DNA from: Thermomonas hydrothermalis
GTDB taxonomy: Bacteria; Pseudomonadota; Gammaproteobacteria; Xanthomonadales; Xanthomonadaceae
DNA: 49,840 nucleotides
Direction of reading: 5' to 3'
Assembly (NCBI RefSeq): GCF_900129205.1
Contig: NZ_FQUK01000003.1
Location: 1 to 49,840 of the forward strand
Translations under genes and position numbers: made by a program
Shown here: one piece after another, positions 32,883 to 45,900 of the stretch
Layout: each line of letters starts with the position of its first letter
Numbering within the stretch: position 1 is the first letter of the stretch
The notes under the pieces: generated by a model
The model's database searches: none
What the model saw: the letters and a program-made list of their open reading frames with translations, nothing else
Told to the model about the DNA's origin: nothing

Positions 32883-32888
32883 ATTATA
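32883..32888 (-). promoter_or_regulatory. -10 box of the vapBC promoter
   Basis: A perfect TATAAT on the minus strand, 29 bp before the vapB start. Upstream, two GTATG repeats (GTATGCATCG and AGTATGTATA) overlap it and are plausible binding half-sites for the VapB-VapC complex. I see no good -35 box at 17 bp. The local AT-richness stands out from the surroundings. Confidence 0.6.
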
Positions 32889-32928
32889 CATACTTTTCGA
32901 TGCATACCTCGATGCCAGCCGCCTCGCC

Positions 32929-33729
32929 TCACCCCAGCCCGGTGCGGGCACCGCCGGCCTGACGCGCCAGATACAGCGCCCGATCGCAGCGCTGGAATAG
33001 CTGGACCGGCGCCTCATCCTCGGGGCCGATGGCCACCAGGCCGGCACTGAACGTGACGTAGTTGGGACCTACGCCATTGAGATTCCAGCCCGCATGACTG
33101 GCGAATGCCCGCTGCAGGCGCTCGCACAACCGCCAGCCGCCTTCCCGGTCGGTATCGGTCAGCAGGACGGCGAAGGTATCGCCCCCCAGCCGTGCCGGCA
33201 GATCGGAGCGCCGGCAGACGCTGCGCAACAGCCGCGCCGCTTCCACCAGCACATGGTCGCCGACCGCGTGCGACCAGTTGTCATTGATCTGCTTGAGGTG
33301 ATCGATGTCCAGCAGCACCAGGCTCAATGGCTGACCGTGACGCTTGCTACGAGAAAACTGCAGCGCCAGCTGCTCGTCGAACGCACGGCCATTGGGCAGC
33401 CCGGTCAATGCGTCCTCGGACGCCAGCCGGGAGAACTCGCGCTCGCGCTCTTCCATCCTGGCCGTCAAGGCATCACGTTCCTGCAGGAGCGCCAGCACCT
33501 GCTCACCCTGACGCCGCAGCTCCGCCTCGCGGGCCGCCAGCGTTTTCGCAAGATGCGCCACCTGCCGCCGGGTTCGCCCTCCCAGCGCATAGGCCAGCAC
33601 CACCCCCAGCGCGAGCGCCAGCAGCACGGCGATGATGACCTGCCAGCCCGGCACCCCTGCCGCCGCCATCGCGGCCGGCGGCGCCTGCGGCACCATCAGC
33701 CCGATTCCCACTCCACCTGCCTGCATCAT
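32929..33729 (-). CDS. Membrane-anchored GGDEF-domain protein with altered GGDTF signature
   Basis: 266 residues. Seen: an N-terminal membrane helix ([20 protein letters not shown]), a coiled coil (about residues 55-105), then a GGDEF domain: [36 protein letters not shown] with the first metal Asp, and the signature [11 protein letters not shown]. The fourth residue of the GG(D/E)EF motif is Thr, not Glu. That change usually lowers or abolishes diguanylate cyclase activity, so this may be a c-di-GMP or GTP sensor or scaffold. The start has AGGAGG 6 nt upstream. It is divergent from acnA with a 91-bp gap. Confidence 0.88.
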   Translation of the reverse strand: MMQAGGVGIGLMVPQAPPAAMAAAGVPGWQVIIAVLLALALGVVLAYALGGRTRRQVAHLAKTLAAREAELRRQGEQVLALLQERDALTARMEEREREFSRLASEDALTGLPNGRAFDEQLALQFSRSKRHGQPLSLVLLDIDHLKQINDNWSHAVGDHVLVEAARLLRSVCRRSDLPARLGGDTFAVLLTDTDREGGWRLCERLQRAFASHAGWNLNGVGPNYVTFSAGLVAIGPEDEAPVQLFQRCDRALYLARQAGGARTGLG

Positions 33730-33820
33730 CGGCATCCTCCTGCGGGCCCAATCCGGCTTACCATCGAAGGTGCAGAATACCGGCCTGTACACCTGCATTC
33801 CCTACCCCCGGAGCTCCCCC

Positions 33821-36583
<2,763 letters not shown>

Positions 36584-36594
36584 CCGGGTCTTGC

Positions 36595-36621
36595 CTGGGG
36601 CCGCCACACTGGCGGCCCCAG
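36595..36621. terminator. Hairpin between the convergent acnA and HDOD genes
   Basis: CTGGGGCCGCC, a 5-nt loop (acact) and GGCGGCCCCAG form a perfect 11-bp GC-rich stem in the 66-bp gap between two stop codons. It has no T-tract on either side, so intrinsic termination would be weak. It may act in both directions. Confidence 0.6.
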
Positions 36622-36649
36622 CGCTCAGCCCATGGGCAACGTGGTTTGC

Positions 36650-37744
36650 TCAGGGATTCAGTCGCGCCCAGAGCGCATCGACATCCGCCGCCACCCCGTG
36701 GCGCGCCGCCCAGGCGCGCAGCACATCCAGGCTTGCTTCGGGGTCACGCTGGCCTTGCCGGCACAGCAGGGTCAGCGCCGCCGTCAACCGGCCGGCTCGC
36801 AACGCCAAGCCCAAGGGGTCGGTCGGCATGGCGTCACTGCGTTGTGCATCCAGCGCCGCCACGATCCGCGGCGGCAACTCCCAGGCGAGCGCGATCTGGT
36901 GTGCCACCTCGGCGGCATACAGTTCCAGCACCCGCGCCACGGTGGTGGCATCGGTCACCAGATGGGCGTTCTCGCGCAACCATTGCACCAGCGCGATCGC
37001 CCCCAGCCCGTGCAACAAGGCCGCCATCTGGGCGACCGGGGCATCAGCACGGGCCGGGCCCTCACACATCAGGCCGCTTGCCACATCTGCGGTCAAGGCG
37101 GTGTGTTCCCACACCACCCCCGGCAGCCGTCCCAGCGGCCCGCTGGCGGGTGGCAGCACCGGTTGCAACAGCGCCGTGGAGAGCGCCGCACGCAAGCCGT
37201 CCAGGCCCAGCAGGGCAGCCGCCCGCGGCAGGCTCTCCACGGGTGTCTGCTGGACTCGATAGAACGGGCTGTTGGCAATACGCAGCACATTGGCTGACAA
37301 CGCCGGATCCTCAGCCACGATCTGGGCAATCTGGTCGAGCGCGATTTCGGGGTCGCTCAAGGCACGCATCAGCTTCGGCAACAACAGGGGCCGACGCGGC
37401 AAATGCCGTTGCTGAAACTGTGGACGCGCCAGCAAATGGCCGCAGGTGGCGGCAATCGCCTGGAATGCGGCCTCATCTCCGTTCTGCGACGCCGGCAGAT
37501 CCACCGCCAGCGCAAACAACGTGCGGGTCAACGCGCGGCCGGTCGGAAGATCGCCTGCATCCGCGTCGGTCGACGATGGCGCATCCTCCGGCAACGGCGC
37601 CGCCGGTAATGCATCGTCTGCATCGGACGAATGCAACCTCGCCGGCGCCGCCGGACTGGCGTGTGTCTGTCTGCGCAGCAGCCAGACGCCAATGGCGACC
37701 ACCAGCAGCACGCCCAGCCCCACCCACACGCCGGTCAGTGTCAT
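36650..37744 (-). CDS. HDOD-domain signalling protein with N-terminal membrane anchor
   Basis: 364 residues. Seen: one N-terminal membrane helix (VWVGLGVLLVVAIGVWLL), a low-complexity Ala/Pro/Asp linker, then an HDOD domain: LMRALSDPEIALDQIAQIV, ALSANVLRIANSPFYR and VWEHTALTADVASGLM, where the HD residues of true phosphohydrolases are not kept. HDOD proteins are non-catalytic partners in signalling, often linked to c-di-GMP. The start is set by GAGGA 7 nt upstream of 37,744. gyrA follows upstream on the same strand, 72 bp away, so cotranscription is possible. Confidence 0.88.
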   Translation of the reverse strand: MTLTGVWVGLGVLLVVAIGVWLLRRQTHASPAAPARLHSSDADDALPAAPLPEDAPSSTDADAGDLPTGRALTRTLFALAVDLPASQNGDEAAFQAIAATCGHLLARPQFQQRHLPRRPLLLPKLMRALSDPEIALDQIAQIVAEDPALSANVLRIANSPFYRVQQTPVESLPRAAALLGLDGLRAALSTALLQPVLPPASGPLGRLPGVVWEHTALTADVASGLMCEGPARADAPVAQMAALLHGLGAIALVQWLRENAHLVTDATTVARVLELYAAEVAHQIALAWELPPRIVAALDAQRSDAMPTDPLGLALRAGRLTAALTLLCRQGQRDPEASLDVLRAWAARHGVAADVDALWARLNP

Positions 37745-37816
37745 CCGTATGTCCTCAAACATCCCTGCGATCACTGCAGAGACTAACCGACGCGGCGCCC
37801 GACCGGCGAGCGGGCG

Positions 37817-40414
37817 TCAGCCAGCGGGCTGGTCAGGCGTCTGATCCGGAGAGGTTTCGGCCTCGCCTGCGCCGTCGTCCCCCTCCTCCAGAGAGGCATC
37901 GAGACGCTCGATCGCCTGCAGTTTCTCGCCTTCGGCCAGGCGCATCAGGGTGACGCCCTGGGTGTTGCGCCCGACCTGGGAGATCTCGGCGGCACGGGTG
38001 CGCACCAGGGTGCCGCCATCGGAAATCAGCAGCACATCGTGATGATCGGACAGCTGGATCGCACCGACCAGGGCCCCATTGCGCGCGTTGGTCTTCATCG
38101 CGATCACGCCTTGCGTGCCGCGCCCCTTCTTCGGGAACTCGTCCAGCACGGTGCGCTTGCCATAGCCGTTTTCGCTGGCGGTCAGGATGTCACCTTCGCC
38201 ATCGACCACGATCAGGCTCACCACCCGTTCACCCTCGGCCAGCTTCATGCCACGCACGCCGGTGGCGGTGCGGCCCATGGCCCGGACGCTGGCCTCGTCG
38301 AAGCGCACCGCCTTGCCGTTGCTGGCAAACAGCATGATGTCGCGCTGCCCATCGGTCAGCGCCGCACCGACCAGGGCATCACCGTCTTCGAGGCTGATGG
38401 CGATCTTGCCGCGCGCCAGCTTGAAGGCAAACTCGGTCAGCGCGGTCTTCTTCACGGTGCCGCGGGCCGTGGCGAAGAACACATACTTGCCTTCTTCGTA
38501 CTCGCGCACCGGCAGCACTGCCTGCACCTTCTCGCCCTCTTCCAGCGGGATCCAGTTGACGATCGGGCGCCCACGCGCATTGGGGCCCGCTTCGGGCAGC
38601 TGATACACCGGCAGCCAGAACACCCGGCCACGGCTGGTGAAGGTGAGCAGGGTGTCGTGGGTGTTGACCAGCCACAGCTGGTCAATGAAATCCTCGTCCT
38701 TGGTCGCGGCCGCGTTGCGGCCCTTGCCGCCGCGACGCTGGGCACGGTAGGCGCTGACCGGCTGGCGCTTGGCATAGCCCGCATGCGAGAGCGTGACCAC
38801 CACATCCTCAGGGGCGATCAGATCGAGGATGTCGAGATCCTCCTCGGAGTGCCGGATCTCACTGCGGCGGGCATCGCCAAACTCGGCCTTGAGCGCACGC
38901 AGCTCTTCGCGGATCACCTCCAGCAGCACGTCGGGATGCTCGAGGATGCGGATCAGCCCGGCGATCTCGTCGAGCAGCTGGCGGTATTCCTCGGTCAGCT
39001 TTTCCTGCTCCAGCCCGGTCAGCCGGTGCAGGCGCATGTCCAGGATCTGCTGGGCCTGGGTCTCGGTGAGCTGATAGCCATCGTCACGCAGGCCGACCCC
39101 CTCCGGCAGATCGTCCGGCCGCGAGGCTTCAGCGCCAGCCGCGGCCAGCAGGCTGCCGACCAGACCCGGCTGCCAGGTGCGCGCCAGCATGCGCTCCTTG
39201 GCCACCTGCGGCGTCTCCGAGGTCTTGATCAGCTCGATCATCGCGTCGATGTTGGCCAGCGCGACGGTCAGGCCTTCCAGGATGTGGGCACGGGCACGCG
39301 CCTTGCGCAGCTCGAAGATGGTGCGGCGGGTGACCACCTCGCGGCGATGACGGATGAAGGCTTCCAGGATCTGCTTGAGGTTGAGCAGCTGCGGCCGGCC
39401 ATCGACCAGCGCCACCATGTTGATGCCAAACACCGACTCCATCGGCGTCTGCGCGTAGAGGTTGTTGAGCACCACCTCGGCGGATTCGCCGCGCTTGACC
39501 TCGATGTAGATGCGCATCCCGTCCTTGTCGGACTCGTCGCGCAGCTCGCTGATCCCTTCCAGCTTCTTTTCCTTCACCAGCTCGGCGATCTTCTCGATCA
39601 GCCGCGCCTTGTTCACCTGGTAGGGGATCTCGGTGACCACGATCGCCTCGCGGCCATTGTCGGCCACCTCGATCTCGGCGCGGGCACGGATCTTGACCCG
39701 CCCCCGACCGGTGCGATACGCCAGCTGGATGCCACCCACGCCGTTAATGATCCCGGCAGTGGGGAAATCCGGGCCGGGGATGTGTTCCATCAACCCATCG
39801 ATGTCGATCTGCGGATCGTCGATCAGGGCGATGGTGGCATCCACCACCTCGGCCAGGTTATGCGGCGGAATGTTGGTCGCCATCCCCACCGCGATGCCGG
39901 CCGACCCATTGACCAGCAGGTTCGGCACCCGGGTCGGCATGACCGTGGGTTCGAGTTCCTTTTCGTCGTAGTTGGGCTGGAAATCGACGGTGTCCTTGTC
40001 GATGTCGGCCAGCAGCTCATGGCTGAGCCGCGACATGCGGGCCTCGGTGTAACGCATCGCGGCTGGCGCATCGCCATCCACCGAGCCGAAGTTGCCCTGC
40101 CCGTCCACCAGCAGATAGCGCAGCGAGAACGGCTGCGCCATGCGCACCAGGGTGTCGTACACCGCTCTGTCGCCGTGCGGGTGGTACTTACCGATCACGT
40201 CACCGACGATGCGCGCCGACTTGTAATAGGGCTTGTTGCTATGCGCCCCCAGTTCGTTCATCGCATACAGGACGCGGCGGTGCACCGGCTTGAGACCGTC
40301 GCGCACGTCCGGCAGCGCACGCCCCACGATCACGCTCATGGCGTAATCGAGGTAGCTGCGCCGCATCTCGTCTTCCAGCTTGACGGGGATGATTTCCTTG
40401 GCGAGATCGGCCAT
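37817..40414 (-). CDS. gyrA: DNA gyrase subunit A, with Arg at position 83
   Basis: Catalytic cleavage subunit of DNA gyrase, 865 residues. Seen: the N-terminal [20 protein letters not shown], the active-site Tyr in [11 protein letters not shown], and the C-terminal pinwheel with the GyrA box QRRGGKGR. Residue numbering up to the quinolone-resistance region equals E. coli. At position 83 the protein reads [10 protein letters not shown], with Arg (codon AGA, 40,166-40,168) where E. coli and most relatives have Ser; Asp87 is kept. Position 83 is the main quinolone-resistance site. mtnA lies upstream on the same strand, as in xanthomonads. Confidence 0.98.
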   Translation of the reverse strand: MADLAKEIIPVKLEDEMRRSYLDYAMSVIVGRALPDVRDGLKPVHRRVLYAMNELGAHSNKPYYKSARIVGDVIGKYHPHGDRAVYDTLVRMAQPFSLRYLLVDGQGNFGSVDGDAPAAMRYTEARMSRLSHELLADIDKDTVDFQPNYDEKELEPTVMPTRVPNLLVNGSAGIAVGMATNIPPHNLAEVVDATIALIDDPQIDIDGLMEHIPGPDFPTAGIINGVGGIQLAYRTGRGRVKIRARAEIEVADNGREAIVVTEIPYQVNKARLIEKIAELVKEKKLEGISELRDESDKDGMRIYIEVKRGESAEVVLNNLYAQTPMESVFGINMVALVDGRPQLLNLKQILEAFIRHRREVVTRRTIFELRKARARAHILEGLTVALANIDAMIELIKTSETPQVAKERMLARTWQPGLVGSLLAAAGAEASRPDDLPEGVGLRDDGYQLTETQAQQILDMRLHRLTGLEQEKLTEEYRQLLDEIAGLIRILEHPDVLLEVIREELRALKAEFGDARRSEIRHSEEDLDILDLIAPEDVVVTLSHAGYAKRQPVSAYRAQRRGGKGRNAAATKDEDFIDQLWLVNTHDTLLTFTSRGRVFWLPVYQLPEAGPNARGRPIVNWIPLEEGEKVQAVLPVREYEEGKYVFFATARGTVKKTALTEFAFKLARGKIAISLEDGDALVGAALTDGQRDIMLFASNGKAVRFDEASVRAMGRTATGVRGMKLAEGERVVSLIVVDGEGDILTASENGYGKRTVLDEFPKKGRGTQGVIAMKTNARNGALVGAIQLSDHHDVLLISDGGTLVRTRAAEISQVGRNTQGVTLMRLAEGEKLQAIERLDASLEEGDDGAGEAETSPDQTPDQPAG

Positions 40415-40441
40415 CGTGCGTGGGTTTCCTGATCATGACCT

Positions 40442-40526
40442 GCCAACCCGCAAACAGGGTTGGCACGGTCCCCGCGGGACAACGCCCGCGGATGGGCTCA
40501 AAGGGGTTTACAAGCCTGCGATTGTA
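40442..40526 (-). promoter_or_regulatory. gyrA promoter -10 and 5' leader with two hairpins
   Basis: On the minus strand TACAAT (40,526-40,521) is a good -10 box, about 110 bp before the gyrA start; a -35 box is not clear. The expected leader contains two perfect stems: CCGCGGG/CCCGCGG (40,472-40,491) and GCCAACCC/GGGTTGGC (40,442-40,464). They could affect translation or mRNA stability; no known riboswitch is recognised. Confidence 0.45.
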
Positions 40527-40701
40527 GCATCCGCACGCACTCCGCGCCGCACTGATTCACTGTGGGAATCAAGCATTTGCGCGGGTTTGCCGGGTGCAGC
40601 CGCCCCCGCCCAAGGTCAAACAAAGCCGCTGTCCTGGCGCGTCTTGCAGCAACGCAATCGCTTACGCGACCGGCACTCGGGCCGGCCATCCCGGCGTCGG
40701 A

Positions 40702-41811
40702 TCAACTGTGCTGTGCACAACGATTCGTGTACGCGGCAAGGGCCTGCATACGCACAGCATCCGGGCGCTCGATCACCCCATGTTCGGTGACGATGGCATC
40801 GATCAACGTATGCGGGGTGACATCGAACACCGGGTTCCATGCCGACACCCCAGGGGCGACCACGCGCTGCCCGCGGAAGCTGAGCAGCTCGGCCGGGTCG
40901 CGCTGTTCGATCTCGATGGCATCACCATGCGCCGTGGCCATGTCCACCGTCGAGGATGGCGCCACCACCATGACCTTGACGCCGTGATGGCGCGCGGCGA
41001 TGGCAAGCTGGTAGGTGCCAATCTTGTTGGCGGTATCGCCATTGGCACAGATGCGATCGGCGCCGACCACCAGCCACTGCACCTGGCCGGTTTTCATCAA
41101 ATGCGCCGCAGCCGCGTCGGCGATCAGGGTGGCCGGGATGCCGTCCTGCTGCAGCTCCCAGACGGTCAGGCGCGCCCCCTGATTCCAGGGACGGGTCTCG
41201 GTGGCAAACACCCGGGCGATACGGCCCTGCGCCACGCCCGCACGGATCACCCCCAGCGCGGTGCCGAACCCTGCGGTGGCCAGCGAACCGGTATTGCAAT
41301 GGGTCAACACGCCACTACCGGGCGCAATCAGCGCAGCACCCGCCCGCCCCATTGCCCGGTTGGCGGCGAGATCCTCGGTTTCGATCGCATGCGCCTCGCG
41401 CGCCAGCGCATCGCGCCAATCTGCCCCCGCGCTGGCCAGCACCCGACGCATGCGCGCCAAGGCCCAGGCCAGATTCACCGCCGTCGGCCGTGCTGCGTTG
41501 AGCCGTTGCAAGGCCGGCTCCAGCTGCTGCGCGGCCTCGACCGGATCATCGGTGTCGATCCCCGCAGCCGCCAGCACCACGCCCCAGGCGGCCGCGATGC
41601 CGATCGCCGGCGCCCCACGCACCACCAGAGCGGCGATCGCCTCCGCCACCTCATCGCTGGTGCGACAGACCTCGTGCACGACGGTGAACGGCAGCACCCG
41701 CTGATCCAAAAGTTCTAGCGCTTGTCCGGTCCAGCGAATCGGACGGACGTGATCGTACCGGTCGTAGTCGATGGCGGAATCGGGTGCAGGAGCGAGTGCG
41801 GGATTATTCAT
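40702..41811 (-). CDS. mtnA: S-methyl-5-thioribose-1-phosphate isomerase
   Basis: Isomerises methylthioribose-1-phosphate to methylthioribulose-1-phosphate in methionine salvage. 369 residues, normal length. Seen: [20 protein letters not shown], the catalytic-cysteine region [18 protein letters not shown], and the Asp-containing [20 protein letters not shown], all of the eIF2B-related MtnA family. The start [12 protein letters not shown] is chosen over one 16 codons earlier. gyrA follows 287 bp downstream. Other methionine-salvage genes are not in the window. Confidence 0.96.
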   Translation of the reverse strand: MNNPALAPAPDSAIDYDRYDHVRPIRWTGQALELLDQRVLPFTVVHEVCRTSDEVAEAIAALVVRGAPAIGIAAAWGVVLAAAGIDTDDPVEAAQQLEPALQRLNAARPTAVNLAWALARMRRVLASAGADWRDALAREAHAIETEDLAANRAMGRAGAALIAPGSGVLTHCNTGSLATAGFGTALGVIRAGVAQGRIARVFATETRPWNQGARLTVWELQQDGIPATLIADAAAAHLMKTGQVQWLVVGADRICANGDTANKIGTYQLAIAARHHGVKVMVVAPSSTVDMATAHGDAIEIEQRDPAELLSFRGQRVVAPGVSAWNPVFDVTPHTLIDAIVTEHGVIERPDAVRMQALAAYTNRCAQHS

Positions 41812-41874
41812 CCGCACATTTAACCATGCACCGCCCCCATCCCGTACCGTTCCGAGCAATGGCCTGGCTTGGGA

Positions 41875-42573
41875 TCAGAAACTGCGGAACTCCGCCCGGC
41901 ACCCCTGCGCCACCCAGACCACGCCGCGCCCATAGCCCCAGCTGCGGCCCTCGATGCAAGCCGCTTTTGACAGCTGCCGCAGCAGTTGCACGCCCCAGCG
42001 GGTTTCGGCGGCGCATTCGACATAGCGCCCGTCCGAGGATTCGCAACGGAAGACCCGACCCGACGAACCGGGACGGTCGTCATCGTCCCAGCGTCCACGA
42101 CCGCGTTCGACGCTGAATTCGCCCCGACATCCCTGATCCACCCAAACCGCGCCACGATCATCGCCCCAACTACGCCCCTCGATGCAGGCGCTTTTGGACA
42201 GTTGCCGGACCAACACGGCGCGCCCACGCCCCGGCAGGGCGCAGCGGCGATAACGGCCATCCTCCGACTCGCAGCGCACCAGGCCCGTATTTCCTGGCCT
42301 GCCCCAAGGCAGCACCAGGAACTCGGCCCGACAGCCTTGTGAAACCCAAATACCGTCGGGGCTTTGCCCCCAACTGCGCCCCTCGATGCAGGCCGCCCGG
42401 GAAAGCTGGCGCTGCAGCACCGCCCGGCCCACAGGCGCCCGGCACTCCCGAGTACGGCCATCGCTGGATTCACAACGGATCACCGTCCCCGCTTGTGACG
42501 AGCCCTGGGCTGACGCTTGGGGAATGGTCAGCAGGGCAGCCAACCCGATCAGGACAACGAAGCGCATGCGCAT
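41875..42573 (-). CDS. Exported protein with three DUF3011 repeats
   Basis: 232 residues. Seen: a signal peptide (MRFVVLIGLAALLTIPQASA) and three tandem units of about 58 residues, each reading roughly CES-DGR-xx-C near its start, LLRQLSKAACIEGRSWG in the middle and W-V-x-QGCRAEF at its end. Each unit has four conserved cysteines, so two disulfides per unit are likely in the periplasm. DUF3011 proteins are common in Xanthomonadales and their role is unknown; a lectin-like or binding role would be a guess. The gene is next to the epmA remnant, at the edge of the foreign segment. Confidence 0.85.
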   Translation of the reverse strand: MRMRFVVLIGLAALLTIPQASAQGSSQAGTVIRCESSDGRTRECRAPVGRAVLQRQLSRAACIEGRSWGQSPDGIWVSQGCRAEFLVLPWGRPGNTGLVRCESEDGRYRRCALPGRGRAVLVRQLSKSACIEGRSWGDDRGAVWVDQGCRGEFSVERGRGRWDDDDRPGSSGRVFRCESSDGRYVECAAETRWGVQLLRQLSKAACIEGRSWGYGRGVVWVAQGCRAEFRSF

Positions 42574-42650
42574 GAATCGGCTCCGGCAACAGGATTGGCT
42601 GGACGTTACCAGCCTTTGTCGCCGGCGCATGCAAGCACCATGACGGTCAT

Positions 42651-42830
42651 TCAGGCATGAGCAAAATCGAACGCCAGCACCTCGGCGATGCGGTCCGTGT
42701 CGAGCAGCGCCATCAGCAGGCGATCCACCCCCACGGCCACGCCCGCGCAGGCGGGCATGCCATGCGCCAGCGCCGCCAGCAGCGCCTCGTCGATCGGCAC
42801 CGCCGGCAAACCACGCTGCGCGCTACGGCG
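42651..42830 (-). pseudogene. epmA: 3' remnant of epmA (EF-P beta-lysine ligase), cut off by the CRISPR-Cas segment
   Basis: EpmA attaches beta-lysine to elongation factor P. Only the last 59 residues of the class II lysyl-tRNA-synthetase-like catalytic domain remain: RRSAQRGLPAVPIDEALL, then CAGVAVGVDRLLMALLDTDR (motif 3 with the ATP-binding Arg) and VLAFDFAHA at the end, against about 325 in a full protein. Upstream of RRSAQRGLP the frame stays open for 37 codons but reads unrelated residues, and the base composition changes. The breakpoint is near 42,832-42,836. No start codon or family N-terminus is present, so the fragment is not expected to be functional. Confidence 0.85.
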
Positions 42831-42879
42831 ACAAACAGTGATATGACCAGCATAGCCCGCCCATCGAGCAACTTCACCC

Positions 42880-42908
42880 TTGTCGTGCATATCTGCAGCA
42901 TGTAAACA
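42880..42908 (+). promoter_or_regulatory. Possible promoter of cas12b
   Basis: TTGTCG (42,880-42,885), a 17-nt spacer and TAAACA (42,903-42,908) resemble a sigma70 promoter with moderate boxes, 60 bp before the cas12b ATG. It lies just inside the foreign segment. It is much weaker than the promoter found after cas2. Confidence 0.4.
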
Positions 42909-42968
42909 ATCGACATCCCCTACCATCATCCCGGACTCCAACCACCCGCTAATGGAGGCAGAAAACCT

Positions 42969-45900
42969 ATGTCAGAGAAAACAACCCAGCGCGCCTACAC
43001 GCTCCGCCTGAACCGCGCATCTGGCGAGTGCGCCGTGTGTCAAAACAATTCTTGCGATTGTTGGCACGACGCGCTCTGGGCGACTCACAAGGCTGTTAAC
43101 CGCGGAGCGAAGGCTTTCGGCGACTGGCTGCTGACGCTGCGCGGCGGGCTTTGCCACACGCTCGTGGAGATGGAGGTACCCGCGAAGGGAAATAACCCGC
43201 CACAAAGGCCGACCGATCAGGAGAGGCGCGACCGACGGGTCTTGCTGGCCCTGTCGTGGTTGAGCGTGGAAGACGAGCATGGTGCGCCGAAAGAATTTAT
43301 TGTCGCCACAGGAAGAGACTCAGCCGATGACCGGGCCAAAAAAGTCGAAGAAAAACTGCGCGAGATTCTCGAAAAACGAGATTTTCAGGAGCATGAGATC
43401 GACGCCTGGCTGCAAGACTGTGGCCCGTCGCTGAAAGCGCATATCCGCGAAGATGCCGTATGGGTGAACAGGAGGGCCCTCTTCGACGCGGCGGTCGAAC
43501 GCATCAAGACGTTGACGTGGGAAGAGGCCTGGGACTTTCTGGAGCCGTTTTTTGGCACTCAATACTTCGCCGGAATCGGCGACGGGAAAGACAAGGATGA
43601 TGCGGAAGGACCTGCACGGCAAGGCGAGAAGGCAAAGGATCTCGTCCAAAAGGCCGGGCAGTGGCTGAGTGCCCGGTTTGGGATCGGAACAGGTGCTGAC
43701 TTCATGTCGATGGCCGAAGCCTACGAGAAGATCGCGAAGTGGGCTTCCCAAGCGCAGAATGGTGATAATGGCAAGGCGACGATAGAGAAACTGGCGTGCG
43801 CCCTCCGCCCATCGGAGCCCCCGACCCTCGACACTGTGCTCAAGTGCATCAGCGGCCCTGGCCACAAGAGCGCAACGCGCGAATACCTAAAGACTCTGGA
43901 TAAAAAGAGCACAGTCACACAAGAGGATCTGAATCAGCTAAGGAAGCTCGCCGATGAGGATGCCCGCAATTGCAGGAAAAAAGTTGGGAAGAAAGGAAAA
44001 AAGCCATGGGCGGATGAAGTTTTGAAAGACGTGGAGAACTCATGCGAGCTCACATACCTCCAGGATAACAGTCCGGCTCGGCACCGAGAGTTTTCCGTCA
44101 TGCTGGACCACGCCGCCCGGCGTGTGTCGATGGCGCATTCCTGGATCAAGAAAGCGGAGCAGCGGCGACGCCAATTCGAAAGCGACGCGCAAAAGTTAAA
44201 GAATTTGCAGGAACGCGCGCCTAGTGCCGTCGAATGGCTTGATCGGTTCTGCGAAAGCCGCTCAATGACGACAGGGGCGAACACCGGCTCCGGCTACCGC
44301 ATCCGCAAGCGGGCCATTGAAGGATGGTCTTATGTCGTCCAGGCCTGGGCGGAGGCGTCCTGCGACACCGAGGACAAACGGATCGCGGCTGCTCGGAAAG
44401 TCCAGGCCGATCCGGAAATTGAGAAGTTCGGAGATATACAGCTTTTTGAGGCCCTCGCTGCGGACGAGGCTATCTGCGTATGGCGCGATCAGGAAGGCAC
44501 CCAAAACCCGTCCATCCTGATCGACTACGTGACGGGCAAAACTGCAGAACACAACCAGAAGCGATTCAAAGTTCCGGCCTATCGCCATCCTGACGAACTT
44601 CGACACCCGGTTTTCTGCGACTTCGGGAACTCCAGATGGTCGATCCAATTCGCCATCCATAAAGAGATCAGGGACCGAGACAAGGGTGCCAAGCAGGATA
44701 CGAGGCAGCTTCAAAACCGCCACGGCCTGAAAATGCGCCTGTGGAACGGCAGAAGCATGACTGATGTCAACCTGCACTGGTCTTCCAAACGTCTCACCGC
44801 AGACCTGGCGCTCGACCAAAATCCCAATCCAAATCCTACCGAGGTCACGCGAGCAGATCGGTTGGGCAGGGCCGCTTCCAGTGCGTTCGACCACGTGAAA
44901 ATCAAAAATGTCTTCAATGAGAAAGAGTGGAACGGGCGGCTTCAGGCACCGCGTGCCGAGCTGGATCGGATTGCCAAGCTTGAAGAACAAGGCAAGACAG
45001 AGCAGGCTGAAAAACTACGGAAGCGCCTGCGCTGGTACGTCTCGTTCTCGCCGTGCCTGAGTCCCTCCGGGCCATTCATCGTTTATGCGGGGCAACACAA
45101 CATCCAGCCGAAGAGGTCCGGTCAGTACGCCCCCCATGCGCAGGCGAACAAGGGACGCGCGAGGCTCGCCCAGCTGATCCTTTCGCGCCTTCCGGATCTG
45201 CGCATTCTCTCTGTCGACCTCGGCCATCGGTTCGCCGCCGCCTGCGCGGTGTGGGAGACCCTCAGCTCCGACGCGTTCCGCAGAGAGATTCAGGGTCTCA
45301 ACGTGCTGGCCGGCGGATCCGGCGAGGGCGACCTCTTCCTTCATGTCGAAATGACCGGCGACGACGGCAAACGCCGTACCGTCGTCTATCGCCGCATCGG
45401 CCCCGATCAGCTTTTGGACAATACGCCCCATCCAGCCCCGTGGGCCCGGTTGGATCGGCAGTTTCTCATCAAGCTACAGGGAGAGGACGAGGGAGTTCGC
45501 GAGGCATCGAACGAAGAACTCTGGACGGTACACAAGCTGGAGGTGGAAGTGGGGCGGACGGTTCCGCTCATCGACCGCATGGTAAGAAGTGGTTTCGGGA
45601 AGACCGAAAAGCAGAAAGAGCGATTGAAGAAGCTGCGCGAGTTGGGATGGATCTCGGCAATGCCCAACGAGCCGTCCGCTGAAACCGACGAAAAGGAAGG
45701 CGAAATCCGCTCGATCTCCCGTTCTGTCGACGAATTAATGTCTTCCGCCTTGGGCACCCTGCGGCTCGCGTTAAAACGCCACGGCAACCGTGCTCGAATC
45801 GCTTTCGCCATGACAGCCGACTACAAACCCATGCCAGGCGGCCAAAAATACTACTTTCATGAGGCAAAAGAAGCGTCAAAAAATGACGACGAAACGAAAC

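Noticed and set aside
38039-40432. Plus-strand open frame of 797 codons opposite gyrA
   Set aside because: Antisense shadow. Its length reflects third-position GC bias, not coding.
42836-42968. Transposon end or tRNA-type attachment site at the epmA junction
   Set aside because: I found no tRNA gene, no inverted repeat and no direct duplication that I could confirm, and the far end lies outside the window. The mechanism of insertion is left open.
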